A program made the position numbers and the translations under genes. Of a DNA stretch of 10,657 nt, positions 1 through 7,454 are shown one piece after another. Below the pieces are notes generated by a model. That model ran no database searches and had not been told where the DNA came from. It was given only the letters and a program-made list of their open reading frames with translations. Position 1 is the stretch's first letter; every line of letters starts with the position of its first letter. The stretch comes from RGIG1828 sp045586905 (GTDB taxonomy: Bacteria > Bacillota > Clostridia > UMGS1810), in assembly GCA_045586905.1 (NCBI GenBank), contig JAZNBF010000034.1, forward strand, positions 1-10,657, written 5' to 3'.

Positions 1-6
1 TTCTTG

Positions 7-35
7 TTGAAAAAATTTTTCTATTGTGATAAAAT
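7..35 (+). promoter_or_regulatory. Sigma-A type promoter of the HD-domain gene
   Basis: The -35 box TTGAAA lies at 7-12 and the -10 box TAAAAT at 30-35, with a 17-base spacer. The bases TGA directly before the -10 box make it an extended -10 element. The predicted transcription start is near 41-43, giving a leader of about 25 bases that carries the ribosome binding site GGAGGA at 55-60. The fit is read from sequence only. Confidence 0.7.
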
Positions 36-66
36 AATAATACCAAATTATTTTGGAGGATGATGT

Positions 67-645
67 ATGAGCAAAGAAAAATTTATAGAAATATATAACA
101 CATATATCCACCGTGATGGCGCTGATAAACTCCTCGCCTACCTTACAGACGGTTGTGACTTTTTTAGTGCACCTGCAAGTGCCAGATTTCATTCAAGCTA
201 CGAGGGTGGACTTTGTTCACACAGTGTGAATGTGTATGAATGTCTGAAAGACTATATGCAAAGAGCCAGAGTGGCGAATGAATACGGGCTAAGTGCAACA
301 GATGAAAGCATAGCAATTGTGGCACTTCTGCATGACCTTTGCAAGATTAATACATACAAACCATCTACAAGAAATGTGAAAGACTCATTGGGTGTGTGGC
401 ATCAGGTGCCATCGTATTCATATGACGACTCTCTCCCCTATGGTCATGGAGAAAAATCGGTGTATATTATTTCAGGATATATGAAGCTCACACGTGAAGA
501 AGCTTTTGCCATAAGATATCACATGGGATTTTCGGGAAATGAAGACAAAGGGAATGTGGGTTCTGCATTTGAGATGTTTCCGCTTGCTTTTGCATTGTCT
601 ACTGCAGATATGGAAGCGACATTCTTTATGGAAAAAGATGAATAA
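67..645 (+). CDS. HD-domain metal-dependent hydrolase, orphan
   Basis: A 192-residue soluble protein with the full residue set of the HD phosphohydrolase superfamily: His52, the His89-Asp90 doublet in VALLHDLCK, His127, His152 and Asp181. These would bind one or two divalent metals, and family members usually hydrolyse phosphate esters of nucleotides or cyclic nucleotides. The segment around EGGLCSHSVNVYECL resembles the HD part of YhaM-like proteins, but no nucleic-acid-binding domain is attached, so the substrate is unknown. The ATG at 67 is preceded by GGAGGA with a 6-base gap. The gene stands alone with its own promoter and terminator and converges on the leuS operon, so there is no operon partner to suggest a role. 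The fold is clear; the specific function is not. Confidence 0.85.
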   Translation: MSKEKFIEIYNTYIHRDGADKLLAYLTDGCDFFSAPASARFHSSYEGGLCSHSVNVYECLKDYMQRARVANEYGLSATDESIAIVALLHDLCKINTYKPSTRNVKDSLGVWHQVPSYSYDDSLPYGHGEKSVYIISGYMKLTREEAFAIRYHMGFSGNEDKGNVGSAFEMFPLAFALSTADMEATFFMEKDE

Positions 646-655
646 GATATATAAG

Positions 656-703
656 CAAAGCGGGGTGTAAAGAATCAAATGATTTTTTACACCCCGCTTT
701 TGG
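656..703 (+). terminator. Intrinsic terminator of the HD gene
   Basis: A perfect 15-bp inverted repeat (657-671 with 686-700, core GCGGGGTGTAAA) continues inward through a G-U pair and four more pairs (672-676 with 681-685) to an AAAT loop. This gives a stem of about 20 bp starting 11 bases after the stop codon. The T run is short (698-701) and is followed by GGGG, which could compete for the CCCC of the right arm. Because both ends are AAAGC/GCTTT, the hairpin may also stop minus-strand transcripts. Confidence 0.75.
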
Positions 704-725
704 GGATAGAAAAAAAGATGCAGAA

Positions 726-808
726 TAAGCAAACTGAACCGAAGCAAGCATACTTGCGAGGGATACCCGAAGGCGTACAAAAGTACGCCGAGCGGTGAAG
801 TTCGCTTA
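726..808. repeat. Cloverleaf-like structured element (candidate RNA or palindromic repeat)
   Basis: An 83-base stretch folds into a closing stem and three internal hairpins. The closing stem pairs 726-741 with 793-808 with 13 of 16 positions matched; its mismatches are one A-C and a tandem G-A/A-G. Inside are GCAAG-CATA-CTTGC (744-757), a short GGG-ATA-CCC (760-768) and GGCGTAC-AAAA-GTACGCC (772-789). The linkers between helices are short and purine-only (AA, GA, GAA, GAG). It is not a tRNA: there is no anticodon-arm geometry or T-arm consensus. It could be a structured RNA on either strand or a copy of a dispersed palindromic repeat. I do not recognise a named family. Confidence 0.5.
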
Positions 809-821
809 GAGCTTATAGGCT

Positions 822-857
822 AAAAAAATGAGAAATCTGCAATTTTTGCAGATTTCT
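822..857 (-). terminator. Intrinsic terminator on the minus strand
   Basis: The perfect repeat 831-842 with 846-857 (AGAAATCTGCAA arms, TTT loop) is followed, on the minus strand, by CA and then seven T from positions 822-828. This is a standard rho-independent terminator. It lies about 93 bases past the stop codon of the acyl-CoA synthetase gene and probably ends the whole yhbY-to-synthetase operon. It would also end any transcript from the promoter-like site at 884-912. Confidence 0.8.
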
Positions 858-883
858 ACATAATTTTGATATTTTACTGATGT

Positions 884-912
884 TTTATACACAGAAAAAG
901 ACCATAAGTCAA
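884..912 (-). promoter_or_regulatory. Candidate minus-strand promoter in the convergent spacer
   Basis: Read on the minus strand, TTGACT (907-912) and TATAAA (884-889) are separated by exactly 17 bases, close to the sigma-A consensus. The predicted start is near 877. No gene follows in that direction; the terminator at 822-857 lies about 50 bases on, so the product would be a very short RNA. The -35 box overlaps the right inverted-repeat arm by one base. It may be chance in an AT-rich spacer. Confidence 0.4.
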
Positions 913-927
913 GCCTATAAGCGGTCT
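894..927 (-). terminator. Possible first, weaker terminator after the acyl-CoA synthetase gene
   Basis: On the minus strand AGACC pairs with GGTCT (923-927 with 899-903), and inside it ATAGG pairs with CTTAT after a 4-base bulge. The hairpin is followed by a short T run (895-899). It lies 23 bases after the synthetase stop codon. It is weaker than the hairpin at 822-857 and overlaps the candidate promoter and the right inverted-repeat arm, so only one of these uses may be real. Confidence 0.4.
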
Positions 928-949
928 GCGCTTTTTTTGCAGCCCCTTT

Positions 950-2662
950 TTACTGTTCCTGATTGCTTTTGGCGTATCTTTTAATTTTTTTGGTGGTTGT
1001 TTTTTCGAATTCTTCTTTTCTTACAATCACCTTACGGATGTATTTCCATGTGGGATTACGCTTATTAACCTCATCTACAACAGACTGAATAAGTGCCTGA
1101 ACCTGCTCATCGGTTGCACCTTCGCCGAGAGTTTTTTCAACTTCAGCCATATCGGGATAAATCTGAGCGCGAATTTCGAATATGTCGCCTTCTTCGTGAG
1201 CATATACCATGCTTTCAAGAACATAGTCACTCTTAGAAAGGAAGGTTTCGAGCTCTTCGGGATATACATTTTTACCGTTTTTGTCGATGATAATGTTTTT
1301 CTTTCTGCCTGAAATTATAACAAAACCGTCACGGTCGATGTAGCCAAGGTCGCCTGTGTAGAACCAACCGTCTTTCAGGACTTTGGCAGTTTCCTCTTCA
1401 TTTTCATAATAGCCAAGCATTACATTGGCACCTTTGCAGATAATCTCGCCTATGCCATCTTCGTTTGGATTGTCAATTTTAACCTCGAGGCAGTTGAGGG
1501 GGAGACCGGCTGCGTTATCTTTGTAGTTTATGTCACGGTTGAGTGTGACAATTGGTGAACATTCGGTAATGCCATAGCCCTGAAGGAAAAGTATGCCAAG
1601 GTCACGGAAGCCTTTTGCTACTGAAGGTTCAATAGCTGCTGCGCCACTTACAAAAAGGCGGAGATTGCCGCCGAAGGTTTCATGAACAGCTTTGAAAATT
1701 GATCTTCTTTTATCGATACCGATTTTGCGAAGAGCATTGCTGAGCTTGAGACCGATTTTGAGTTTGCCTTCCATGCCTCTTTGTTTTACAGATGCCCAGA
1801 TGCGCTTATAGAGAAGTTCAAATACAGCAGGCACGCCAAGCAGCACTGTAACCTTTGCTTCGGCAAGGTTGTTTGGTATGTATTTGAGACCGTCGGAAAA
1901 AGCAAGACATGAGCCTCTGTACATTGGAGCAAGTATGCCGCAGGTGGATTCATAGGTGTGGTGAGGAGGAAGAATTGAAAGGAATGTGTCGGTAGGTTTA
2001 ATGTCTACCATTGAGCACATAGCCATGAGGTTTGCACAGATATTGCGATGGCAAAGCATAACACCTTTTGACATAGCTGTGGTACCTGATGTGAAAAGAA
2101 TGATTTTCATTTCTTCGGGGTCGATGACATAATCTTCAAATGAAGTGTCGCCTGAAGCTATTGCTTCGTTACCCATTGAAACAAGTGATGCTACTGTATA
2201 GTCGGCACTTTCGTCGGATGCTTCCATAGAAATCATATATTCCAGGCCTTCAATCTCTTCTTTGACTCCTTCAAGCTTTGATGCAATTTTGGGAGAGAAT
2301 ACAACTGCTGAAACCTTTGCAATTTTTAAAAGATTGGCAATGTCGGGTGCGGCAAGTTCACGGTCGATGGGAACAAAAACTGTGTCGCCATTGACTGCGG
2401 CAAGGTATGAAAGCACCCATTCATATCGGTTTTCACCGATAACTGCAATTCTTTTGCCACCACTGAGACCAATTTTTGAAAAGCCGGTGCCGAGTGCCCA
2501 TACATCTTTTTTGAAGTCGGCATAGGTAACGCCTGTGTAGGCTTCGCCTCTTTTAAGCTTGCGAAGATAAGCGTTTTTGCCGGCATAGATATCGGCACTT
2601 TGTGTGAGCATTTCTTTGATGGTTGTGATTGGTCTTACATAATAAAGATCATTCTTTTTCAT
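950..2662 (-). CDS. Long-chain fatty acid--CoA ligase (AMP-forming), FadD-like
   Basis: A 570-residue member of the ANL adenylate-forming superfamily, which activates a carboxylic acid with ATP and transfers it to CoA. Visible core motifs are FTSGTTAMSKG (190-200, phosphate loop), PPHHTYE (232-238, typical of long-chain acyl-CoA synthetases), GYGITE (362-367), YTGDLG (435-440), SGRKKNIII (451-459) and the C-terminal TTTKKIKR (555-562). Lys559 sits at the catalytic lysine position, and the glycine usual just before it is Lys558. There is no signal peptide or membrane segment. AGGAG at 2670-2674 lies 7 bases before the ATG. The gene follows leuS by 18 bases, so it is almost certainly the last gene of that operon. 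Fatty acid activation for phospholipid making is the likeliest role; the chain length cannot be read from sequence. Confidence 0.88.
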   Translation of the reverse strand: MKKNDLYYVRPITTIKEMLTQSADIYAGKNAYLRKLKRGEAYTGVTYADFKKDVWALGTGFSKIGLSGGKRIAVIGENRYEWVLSYLAAVNGDTVFVPIDRELAAPDIANLLKIAKVSAVVFSPKIASKLEGVKEEIEGLEYMISMEASDESADYTVASLVSMGNEAIASGDTSFEDYVIDPEEMKIILFTSGTTAMSKGVMLCHRNICANLMAMCSMVDIKPTDTFLSILPPHHTYESTCGILAPMYRGSCLAFSDGLKYIPNNLAEAKVTVLLGVPAVFELLYKRIWASVKQRGMEGKLKIGLKLSNALRKIGIDKRRSIFKAVHETFGGNLRLFVSGAAAIEPSVAKGFRDLGILFLQGYGITECSPIVTLNRDINYKDNAAGLPLNCLEVKIDNPNEDGIGEIICKGANVMLGYYENEEETAKVLKDGWFYTGDLGYIDRDGFVIISGRKKNIIIDKNGKNVYPEELETFLSKSDYVLESMVYAHEEGDIFEIRAQIYPDMAEVEKTLGEGATDEQVQALIQSVVDEVNKRNPTWKYIRKVIVRKEEFEKTTTKKIKRYAKSNQEQ

Positions 2663-2680
2663 AAAATTTCTCCTAAAGAT

Positions 2681-5140
2681 TTATTTTACTACTATGTTTA
2701 CGAGCTTGCCCTTTACAACTATGCATTTTACAATTGTCTTGCCTTCGGTAAACTGTGATACTTTTTCATTTGAAAGCACTGTTTTTTCAATTTCTTCGTT
2801 GGAAAGACTTGATGCAATCATCATTTTATCTTTAACTTTACCATTTACCTGAACAACAATTTCAACCTCGTCTTTTACAAGTGCTGATTTGTCATAGGAA
2901 ACCCAGGATTGCTCGTGTACACTACCACTACCACCTATCATGGACCAGAGCTCTTCTGTGATGTGGGGAACAAACGGAGCAAGCATTATTATAACAGATT
3001 TAACTGCTTCGGAAATGAGAGCATTGTTTGAACCCTTATAAGAATAGAGAGCATTGACAAGCTCCATGATTGAGCTGATGGCTGTGTTGAAATTGAAACG
3101 GATGGCAATGTCATCGGTTGCTTTTTTGATGGAAGAGTTAAGTACAAAACGGAGTTCTTTATCATCGGATGAGAGATTGGATTTGTCATAAGATGAGCCA
3201 AGATCAATCTTTGACAAATTGTCATCTACAAAGCGGAAAACTCTGTTTAAGAAACGGTATGAGCCTTCAACTGCAGTGTCACTCCATTCGAGGTCTCTCT
3301 CGGGGGGAGCAGCAAAGAGAATGAAGAGTCTTGCTGTGTCGGCACCGTATTTTGAAATGATTTCCTCGGGACTTACAACATTGCCGACAGATTTACTCAT
3401 TTTGGATCCGTCTTTCAATACCATGCCCTGTGTGAGGAGATTTTCGAATGGTTCATCACATGAAACATAGCCTAAATCGTGAAGAGCTTTTGTGAAGAAA
3501 CGTGCGTAGAGAAGATGGAGAATTGCATGTTCAACACCACCGATGTACTGATCGACATTCATCCAGTAATCGACTTTGTCTTTATCGAAGGGCATCTTAT
3601 CGTTGTGAGGATCACAGTATCTTAAGAAATACCATGACGAGCAAACGAAGGTGTCCATTGTGTCCATATCTCTTGTGCCCATTTTGCCACATTTCGGACA
3701 AGGAGCATTTCTGAAGGATGCGCTTGTGGTTATGGGAGATTTGCCCTGACCTGTGAACTCTACATCTTCGGGAAGAATAACAGGGAGATCACACTCGGGA
3801 ACGGGAACCTCGCCGCAGTCGGGGCAGTAGATGATAGGAATGGGAGCGCCCCAATATCTCTGACGGGAAATGAGCCAGTCGCGGAGACGGAAGTTGGTCT
3901 TTTTGGAGCCTATGCCCTTCTGTGCCATATATTCTATCATTTTGGGGAGAGCTTCACGGTTGTTCATACCGTTAAATTCACCTGAGTTTATCATGATGCC
4001 TTCGGCTTCGAAAGACTCGGTGAGTTCAGAACCTGACATGTCGGAACCGTCGGGGCTGATAACAACATCTATGGGGAGATTGTATTTTTTAGCAAATTCA
4101 AAGTCGCGCTGATCGTGGGCAGGAACTGCCATTACTACGCCTGTGCCATAGTCCATGAGAACATAGTTGGCAAGATAGAGAGGTACCTTTTTTCCTGTGA
4201 GAGGGTTGATGACATAGCGGCCTGTGAATACGCCTTCTTTTTCCACTTCGGTGGATGCTCTGTCGACTTCTTTGACAAACTGCATTTTGTGAATGAACTC
4301 ACGACATTCTTTTTCGGTTTCACTGCCGGAAATTATTTCTTCTGCCAGAGGGCTCTCAGGAGCCATAACCATAAAGCTTACACCAAAGATTGTGTCGGGG
4401 CGGGTGGTATAGACAGTGAGAGTGGTGTCGGTTCCATCGAGTTTGAAATCAACTTCTGCGCCATGGCTTTTGCCGATCCAGTTTGCCTGCATGGTTTTAA
4501 CCTTTTCGGGCCAGCCTTTAAGCTTATCGATATCGGCAAGGAGACGGTCGGCATATTTTGTGATGCTGAAGAACCACTGTTCGAGGTCTTTTTTGCCCAC
4601 ATCGGATTTACATCTTTCGCACTTGCCACCCACTACCTGTTCGTTGGCAAGAACTGTCTGGCAAGAAGGACACCAGTTTACATAAGATTTTTTCTTATAG
4701 GCAAGGTTATTGTTATAGAGCTTAAGGAACATCCACTGTGTCCACTTATAATAATCCTGTTTGCAGGTTGCAACTTCACGGTCCCAGTCGTAGCTTATGC
4801 CCATGCCTTTAAGCTGAGAGCGCATGTTGTCCATGTTGGAGAATGTCCAGTCTTTTGGGTTTGCGCCATGTTTTATGGCTGCATTTTCGGCAGGAAGGCC
4901 GAAAGAATCCCAACCCATTGGATGAAGAACATTGAAACCACTCATGGTTTTATAGCGGGCAACAACATCACCGATAGAATAGTTACGTACGTGGCCCATG
5001 TGGAGATTGCCCGAAGGATATGGGAACATCTCGAGGGTGTAGTATTTGGGTTTGTCGCTGTCTTCAGTTACCTTGAAGGTTTTTTCATCATCCCATTTTT
5101 TTTGCCATTTGGCTTCAATTTTAGAAAAATCGTAGTTCAT
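2681..5140 (-). CDS. leuS: Leucine--tRNA ligase
   Basis: Class I aminoacyl-tRNA synthetase of 819 residues, normal length for bacterial LeuRS; it attaches leucine to tRNA-Leu in the cytoplasm. The ATP-binding signatures are HMGH (47-50) and KMSKS (580-584). Two CxxC pairs at 157/160 and 174/177 form a zinc site, and a second set at 439/442 and 481/484 suggests another zinc module. The editing domain carries TTRPDT (245-250), with Thr250 at the position that discriminates leucine, and AHDQRD (341-346), with Asp346 at the position that anchors the mischarged amino group, so proofreading should be intact. AAAGGAG (5150-5156) precedes the ATG by 9 bases. It lies 18 bases after rsfS. There is no room for a T-box leader directly upstream, so its expression should follow the operon promoter. 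Confidence 0.98.
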   Translation of the reverse strand: MNYDFSKIEAKWQKKWDDEKTFKVTEDSDKPKYYTLEMFPYPSGNLHMGHVRNYSIGDVVARYKTMSGFNVLHPMGWDSFGLPAENAAIKHGANPKDWTFSNMDNMRSQLKGMGISYDWDREVATCKQDYYKWTQWMFLKLYNNNLAYKKKSYVNWCPSCQTVLANEQVVGGKCERCKSDVGKKDLEQWFFSITKYADRLLADIDKLKGWPEKVKTMQANWIGKSHGAEVDFKLDGTDTTLTVYTTRPDTIFGVSFMVMAPESPLAEEIISGSETEKECREFIHKMQFVKEVDRASTEVEKEGVFTGRYVINPLTGKKVPLYLANYVLMDYGTGVVMAVPAHDQRDFEFAKKYNLPIDVVISPDGSDMSGSELTESFEAEGIMINSGEFNGMNNREALPKMIEYMAQKGIGSKKTNFRLRDWLISRQRYWGAPIPIIYCPDCGEVPVPECDLPVILPEDVEFTGQGKSPITTSASFRNAPCPKCGKMGTRDMDTMDTFVCSSWYFLRYCDPHNDKMPFDKDKVDYWMNVDQYIGGVEHAILHLLYARFFTKALHDLGYVSCDEPFENLLTQGMVLKDGSKMSKSVGNVVSPEEIISKYGADTARLFILFAAPPERDLEWSDTAVEGSYRFLNRVFRFVDDNLSKIDLGSSYDKSNLSSDDKELRFVLNSSIKKATDDIAIRFNFNTAISSIMELVNALYSYKGSNNALISEAVKSVIIMLAPFVPHITEELWSMIGGSGSVHEQSWVSYDKSALVKDEVEIVVQVNGKVKDKMMIASSLSNEEIEKTVLSNEKVSQFTEGKTIVKCIVVKGKLVNIVVK

Positions 5141-5158
5141 ATATCTTGGCTCCTTTAA

Positions 5159-5518
5159 TTAATCTTCTGTTGTTAATGATGATATATCAACCTCTTGAGC
5201 GTCTGCCCAGAGATTTTCTATTGCATAAAAGTCTCTTGACTCTGAATTGAAAATATGAACAATAACATCTGAATAGTCCATGAGTATCCAATATGCAGTG
5301 CTCATGCCCTCTCTGCCGATGGGTTTTACATCCTTTTCGGCAAGCTTTTCTTCAATTTCTTCGGCAATAGCTTTCATCTGTGTGCCTGAATTACCCTGAC
5401 AGATTATGAAATAGTCTGCCATGGTGGTGACACCTGATATGTCCAGGACCTTAATGTCGGCACCTTTTTTGGAATCTATACATTTTACTACCAGTTCCAT
5501 TACTTGTTTTGAATTCAT
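5159..5518 (-). CDS. rsfS: Ribosomal silencing factor RsfS
   Basis: A 119-residue protein of the RsfS/Iojap (DUF143) family, full length. The family binds ribosomal protein L14 on the large subunit and blocks joining with the 30S subunit, lowering translation in starvation. Signature stretches are VTTMADYFIICQGNS (30-44), GREGM (68-72), YWILMDYSDVIVHIF (76-90) and FYAIENLW (97-104). The ATG at 5518 is 2 bases after the stop of the LCP gene, and its ribosome binding site AAAGGA (5528-5533) lies inside the last codons of that gene, so the two are probably coupled in translation. Neighbouring rsfS, nadD and yqeK is the usual arrangement in Firmicutes and strongly supports the call. Confidence 0.95.
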   Translation of the reverse strand: MNSKQVMELVVKCIDSKKGADIKVLDISGVTTMADYFIICQGNSGTQMKAIAEEIEEKLAEKDVKPIGREGMSTAYWILMDYSDVIVHIFNSESRDFYAIENLWADAQEVDISSLTTED

Positions 5519-5520
5519 TT

Positions 5521-6804
5521 TTAAAAATCCTTTCCCAGAACTAACACAACATCTGCCTGATTGGAATAATCAGGATTGATATGATAATATTTGAGTTCTA
5601 AATCTTTGGCCACCACAGATGAAAGCTGACTTTGCCAGCTGCTTACGCAGTAGGTTTTGTCGGCGGTGGCAGTGGAAGCGACAACGCTACCTACAATTCT
5701 GTATCCTAACTCCTCAAGAGTATTTTCAGCTTTGGAAAGTGCCTGCCCCTGAGTTGATGAATAGTCATATATGAACACATTGATCTCTGACGGTGAAATA
5801 TTTGTTATTGGTGCGTCTGAGACAAAATGCTCTGTATGGTTTTTGCCGACTGCTTCGTCGCGAGCTTTTATTTCGCTCAGGTCTGCCTCGGATATGGCAG
5901 GAGTGAAATATTCTTTGATGATTTGTGCGTTTTTACTTTCGTTGGCAATGAAATATGACACATTATTGCGATATTCGGGATACCCTGCAAGCATCATTAT
6001 GTTGAGACTTTCCAGGTCCACATTGAGTAAATAAGGTGCATACTTGAGCATTTCTTCAAGAGTAAAATTGGTATCTACCATGTCACCAAGTATGGTTATG
6101 AGCTTTTGGGTGTTGATATCTCCGCCTGATTTGTAGCGCTCGGTCACCTGAGAGAAAGCCTCTTTCAGAAAGTCACTTTGAGCTTCTACTCTGCCGATAT
6201 CTCCTGTGGGATAAATATAGCGGCAACGGACATACTGTTCAGCTTTGTCGCCATCAAGGAGCTGATAACCTTTTTTGAGATGAATGTGAAGATCCTGCAA
6301 TGGATCGTCATAGTTCATGTCCTGAGGGATGTCATAGTATATGCCGCCGACTGCATCGATTACATCTCTGAAGCCTGTGGTTGTGACTATGGCATATTTA
6401 TCGATGTCGAGATCGACAAGTGTTTCTACTTCTTCGATTGATTTTTCGACCCCTCCTGCGCCATAGGCAGAGTTTATCTTTTTGTCACCCCTCTGATTGT
6501 TTATGTATGTGTCACGGGGGATCTGAAGAACATTTATTGAATTGGCATCGAGGTTGAGCTGTGCAACCATCATTACATCGCTTCGGGTTTCTTCTTTATC
6601 GAGCCCCATAAGAAGAACATTAACATAGGTGCGCTCTGTGAGGCCGGAGAAGCTTATGCCAAAAAACGAACTGCAGCCCAAAAGATTCAATACAGAGGGC
6701 ATGATGGGGAGAAAAACTATTGCAACAGAAGCAAAAAGAGCCAAAAGCCATGCAGTGGTTTTAAGATAGTATCTTAATGCAACGCTTGAACTTTTTATAT
6801 TCAT
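5521..6804 (-). CDS. LCP-family (LytR-CpsA-Psr) cell wall polymer ligase with LytR_C domain
   Basis: A 427-residue membrane-anchored enzyme. A short cytoplasmic N-terminus is followed by one hydrophobic segment (about 15-43) and then an extracellular LCP domain (about 60-222). LCP enzymes transfer wall teichoic acid or other undecaprenyl-linked glycopolymers to peptidoglycan. Conserved residues are Arg74-x-Asp76, Arg97-Asp98 in IPRDTY, Arg193 and Arg195, and Asp202...Arg205...Gln209, which bind the pyrophosphate lipid. Position 208, often Arg in the RxxRQ motif, is Ala. The C-terminal part (about 340-425, starting INVFIYDYSS) looks like a LytR_C domain, thought to bind wall or assist the ligase. 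AAAGGAG at 6809-6815 is only 4 bases from the ATG. A palindrome (6829-6855) lies in the 59-base gap after yqeK. The exact polymer is unknown. Confidence 0.9.
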   Translation of the reverse strand: MNIKSSSVALRYYLKTTAWLLALFASVAIVFLPIMPSVLNLLGCSSFFGISFSGLTERTYVNVLLMGLDKEETRSDVMMVAQLNLDANSINVLQIPRDTYINNQRGDKKINSAYGAGGVEKSIEEVETLVDLDIDKYAIVTTTGFRDVIDAVGGIYYDIPQDMNYDDPLQDLHIHLKKGYQLLDGDKAEQYVRCRYIYPTGDIGRVEAQSDFLKEAFSQVTERYKSGGDINTQKLITILGDMVDTNFTLEEMLKYAPYLLNVDLESLNIMMLAGYPEYRNNVSYFIANESKNAQIIKEYFTPAISEADLSEIKARDEAVGKNHTEHFVSDAPITNISPSEINVFIYDYSSTQGQALSKAENTLEELGYRIVGSVVASTATADKTYCVSSWQSQLSSVVAKDLELKYYHINPDYSNQADVVLVLGKDF

Positions 6805-6828
6805 TCCTCTCCTTTCGCCATGTTCTGA

Positions 6829-6855
6829 TGCAAGCTGATGTCATCAGCAGTTGCA
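6829..6855 (-). repeat. Palindrome between yqeK and the LCP gene
   Basis: The inverted repeat GCTGATG-T-CATCAGC (6834-6848) is extended by TGCAA (6829-6833) and TTGCA (6851-6855), with two unpaired bases on one side. In RNA it would form a stem of about 11 bp just upstream of the LCP ribosome binding site. No T run follows, so it is not a terminator. It may be an operator, an mRNA-stability hairpin or a processing site. Confidence 0.5.
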
Positions 6856-6863
6856 CATAAGGT

Positions 6864-7430
6864 TTATCTGATTTTTCTGAGATAAAAATTTCTTGTATCA
6901 ATTGTGGCCGGATGAATGAGACCACCACGGTTGATTACAGAATGAATGGTATAGTCTATCTGAAGGACCAAAGCTCTGTCGATGTCTTCAAAAACGATAT
7001 CTCTTATCCTCTCTACACCGTCATAGGTTCTGCCCTTTTCTATGCCATCGGCTATGTAGATTATTTTAGTAATAAGGCTCATGTCGGGTTTGCCTATGGT
7101 GTGGTAGTAGATGGCATCATAAATCTCGGGATCGGATATGCCATAATCTTTCTTTGCCATTTCAGCACCAACAAAACCATGAATGAGACCGGGTGAAGCT
7201 TTGGCAATGTCATCGACTTTTACATTATATTTTTCACAAAGGTCGAACATTTCGGAGTGGGAATAGTTTTTGGCACAATCGTGGAGCAGTGCTGCAACAC
7301 GTGTTTTTTCAATGTCGGCACCATAGTGACGAGCAAGCTCTATTGCCGACTCTTCAACACCAAGTGAGTGATTGTAGCGTTTTTCTGTAAGAGCATCTTT
7401 CAGCTTTAAACGAATTTCGTCGATCGTCAT
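6864..7430 (-). CDS. yqeK: HD-domain bis(5'-nucleosyl)-tetraphosphatase (symmetrical) YqeK
   Basis: A 188-residue HD-domain protein matching YqeK in length and motifs: NHSLGV (20-25, His21), the ALLHDCAK core (His50-Asp51), LIHG (His84), YYHTIGKPDMS (His110) and ADGIEKGR (Asp128). The family binds iron or other divalent metal and has been shown in other Firmicutes to split diadenosine tetraphosphate into two ADP, limiting build-up of this stress nucleotide. GGAGGA (7436-7441) precedes the ATG by 5 bases. It follows nadD by 24 bases, and in many Firmicutes the two are adjacent or fused, which supports the name. It is unrelated in local sequence to the orphan HD protein at 67-645 apart from the metal-binding residues. 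Confidence 0.93.
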   Translation of the reverse strand: MTIDEIRLKLKDALTEKRYNHSLGVEESAIELARHYGADIEKTRVAALLHDCAKNYSHSEMFDLCEKYNVKVDDIAKASPGLIHGFVGAEMAKKDYGISDPEIYDAIYYHTIGKPDMSLITKIIYIADGIEKGRTYDGVERIRDIVFEDIDRALVLQIDYTIHSVINRGGLIHPATIDTRNFYLRKIR

Positions 7431-7454
7431 TGGTATCCTCCGGATTTGTTTGAC

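Larger units (their letters stand above)
811..922. repeat. 112-bp unit bounded by 11-bp inverted repeats
   Basis: The arms GCTTATAGGCT (811-821) and AGCCTATAAGC (912-922) are perfect reverse complements. Between them lie a minus-strand promoter-like pair of boxes at the right end and a minus-strand terminator at the left end. The unit begins 2 bases after the cloverleaf fold at 726-808, so both may belong to one larger element. No coding sequence fits inside. The inverted repeats are certain; that they bound a mobile or regulatory unit is inference. Confidence 0.45.

Noticed and set aside
472..780. A minus-strand open frame across the HD gene end and the spacer
   Set aside because: It runs through the terminator hairpin and the cloverleaf element, has no ribosome binding site, and yields a composition unlike a real protein.
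726..808. A tRNA gene
   Set aside because: The fold has three arms on a stem, but the stem is too long and lacks the invariant D-arm, anticodon-arm and TTCGA-type T-arm sequences.
919..938. A plus-strand terminator AGCG-GTCTG-CGCT followed by seven T
   Set aside because: The stem is only 4 to 6 bp, and the HD gene already has a strong terminator 220 bases earlier. The T run may be incidental.
4115..5158. A 347-codon open frame on the plus strand opposite leuS
   Set aside because: It is the mirror of the leuS coding frame, has no ribosome binding site or recognisable domain, and leuS is complete and unmistakable.
5141..5158. A T-box riboswitch for leuS
   Set aside because: The gap to rsfS is only 18 bases, filled by the ribosome binding site, so no leader exists.
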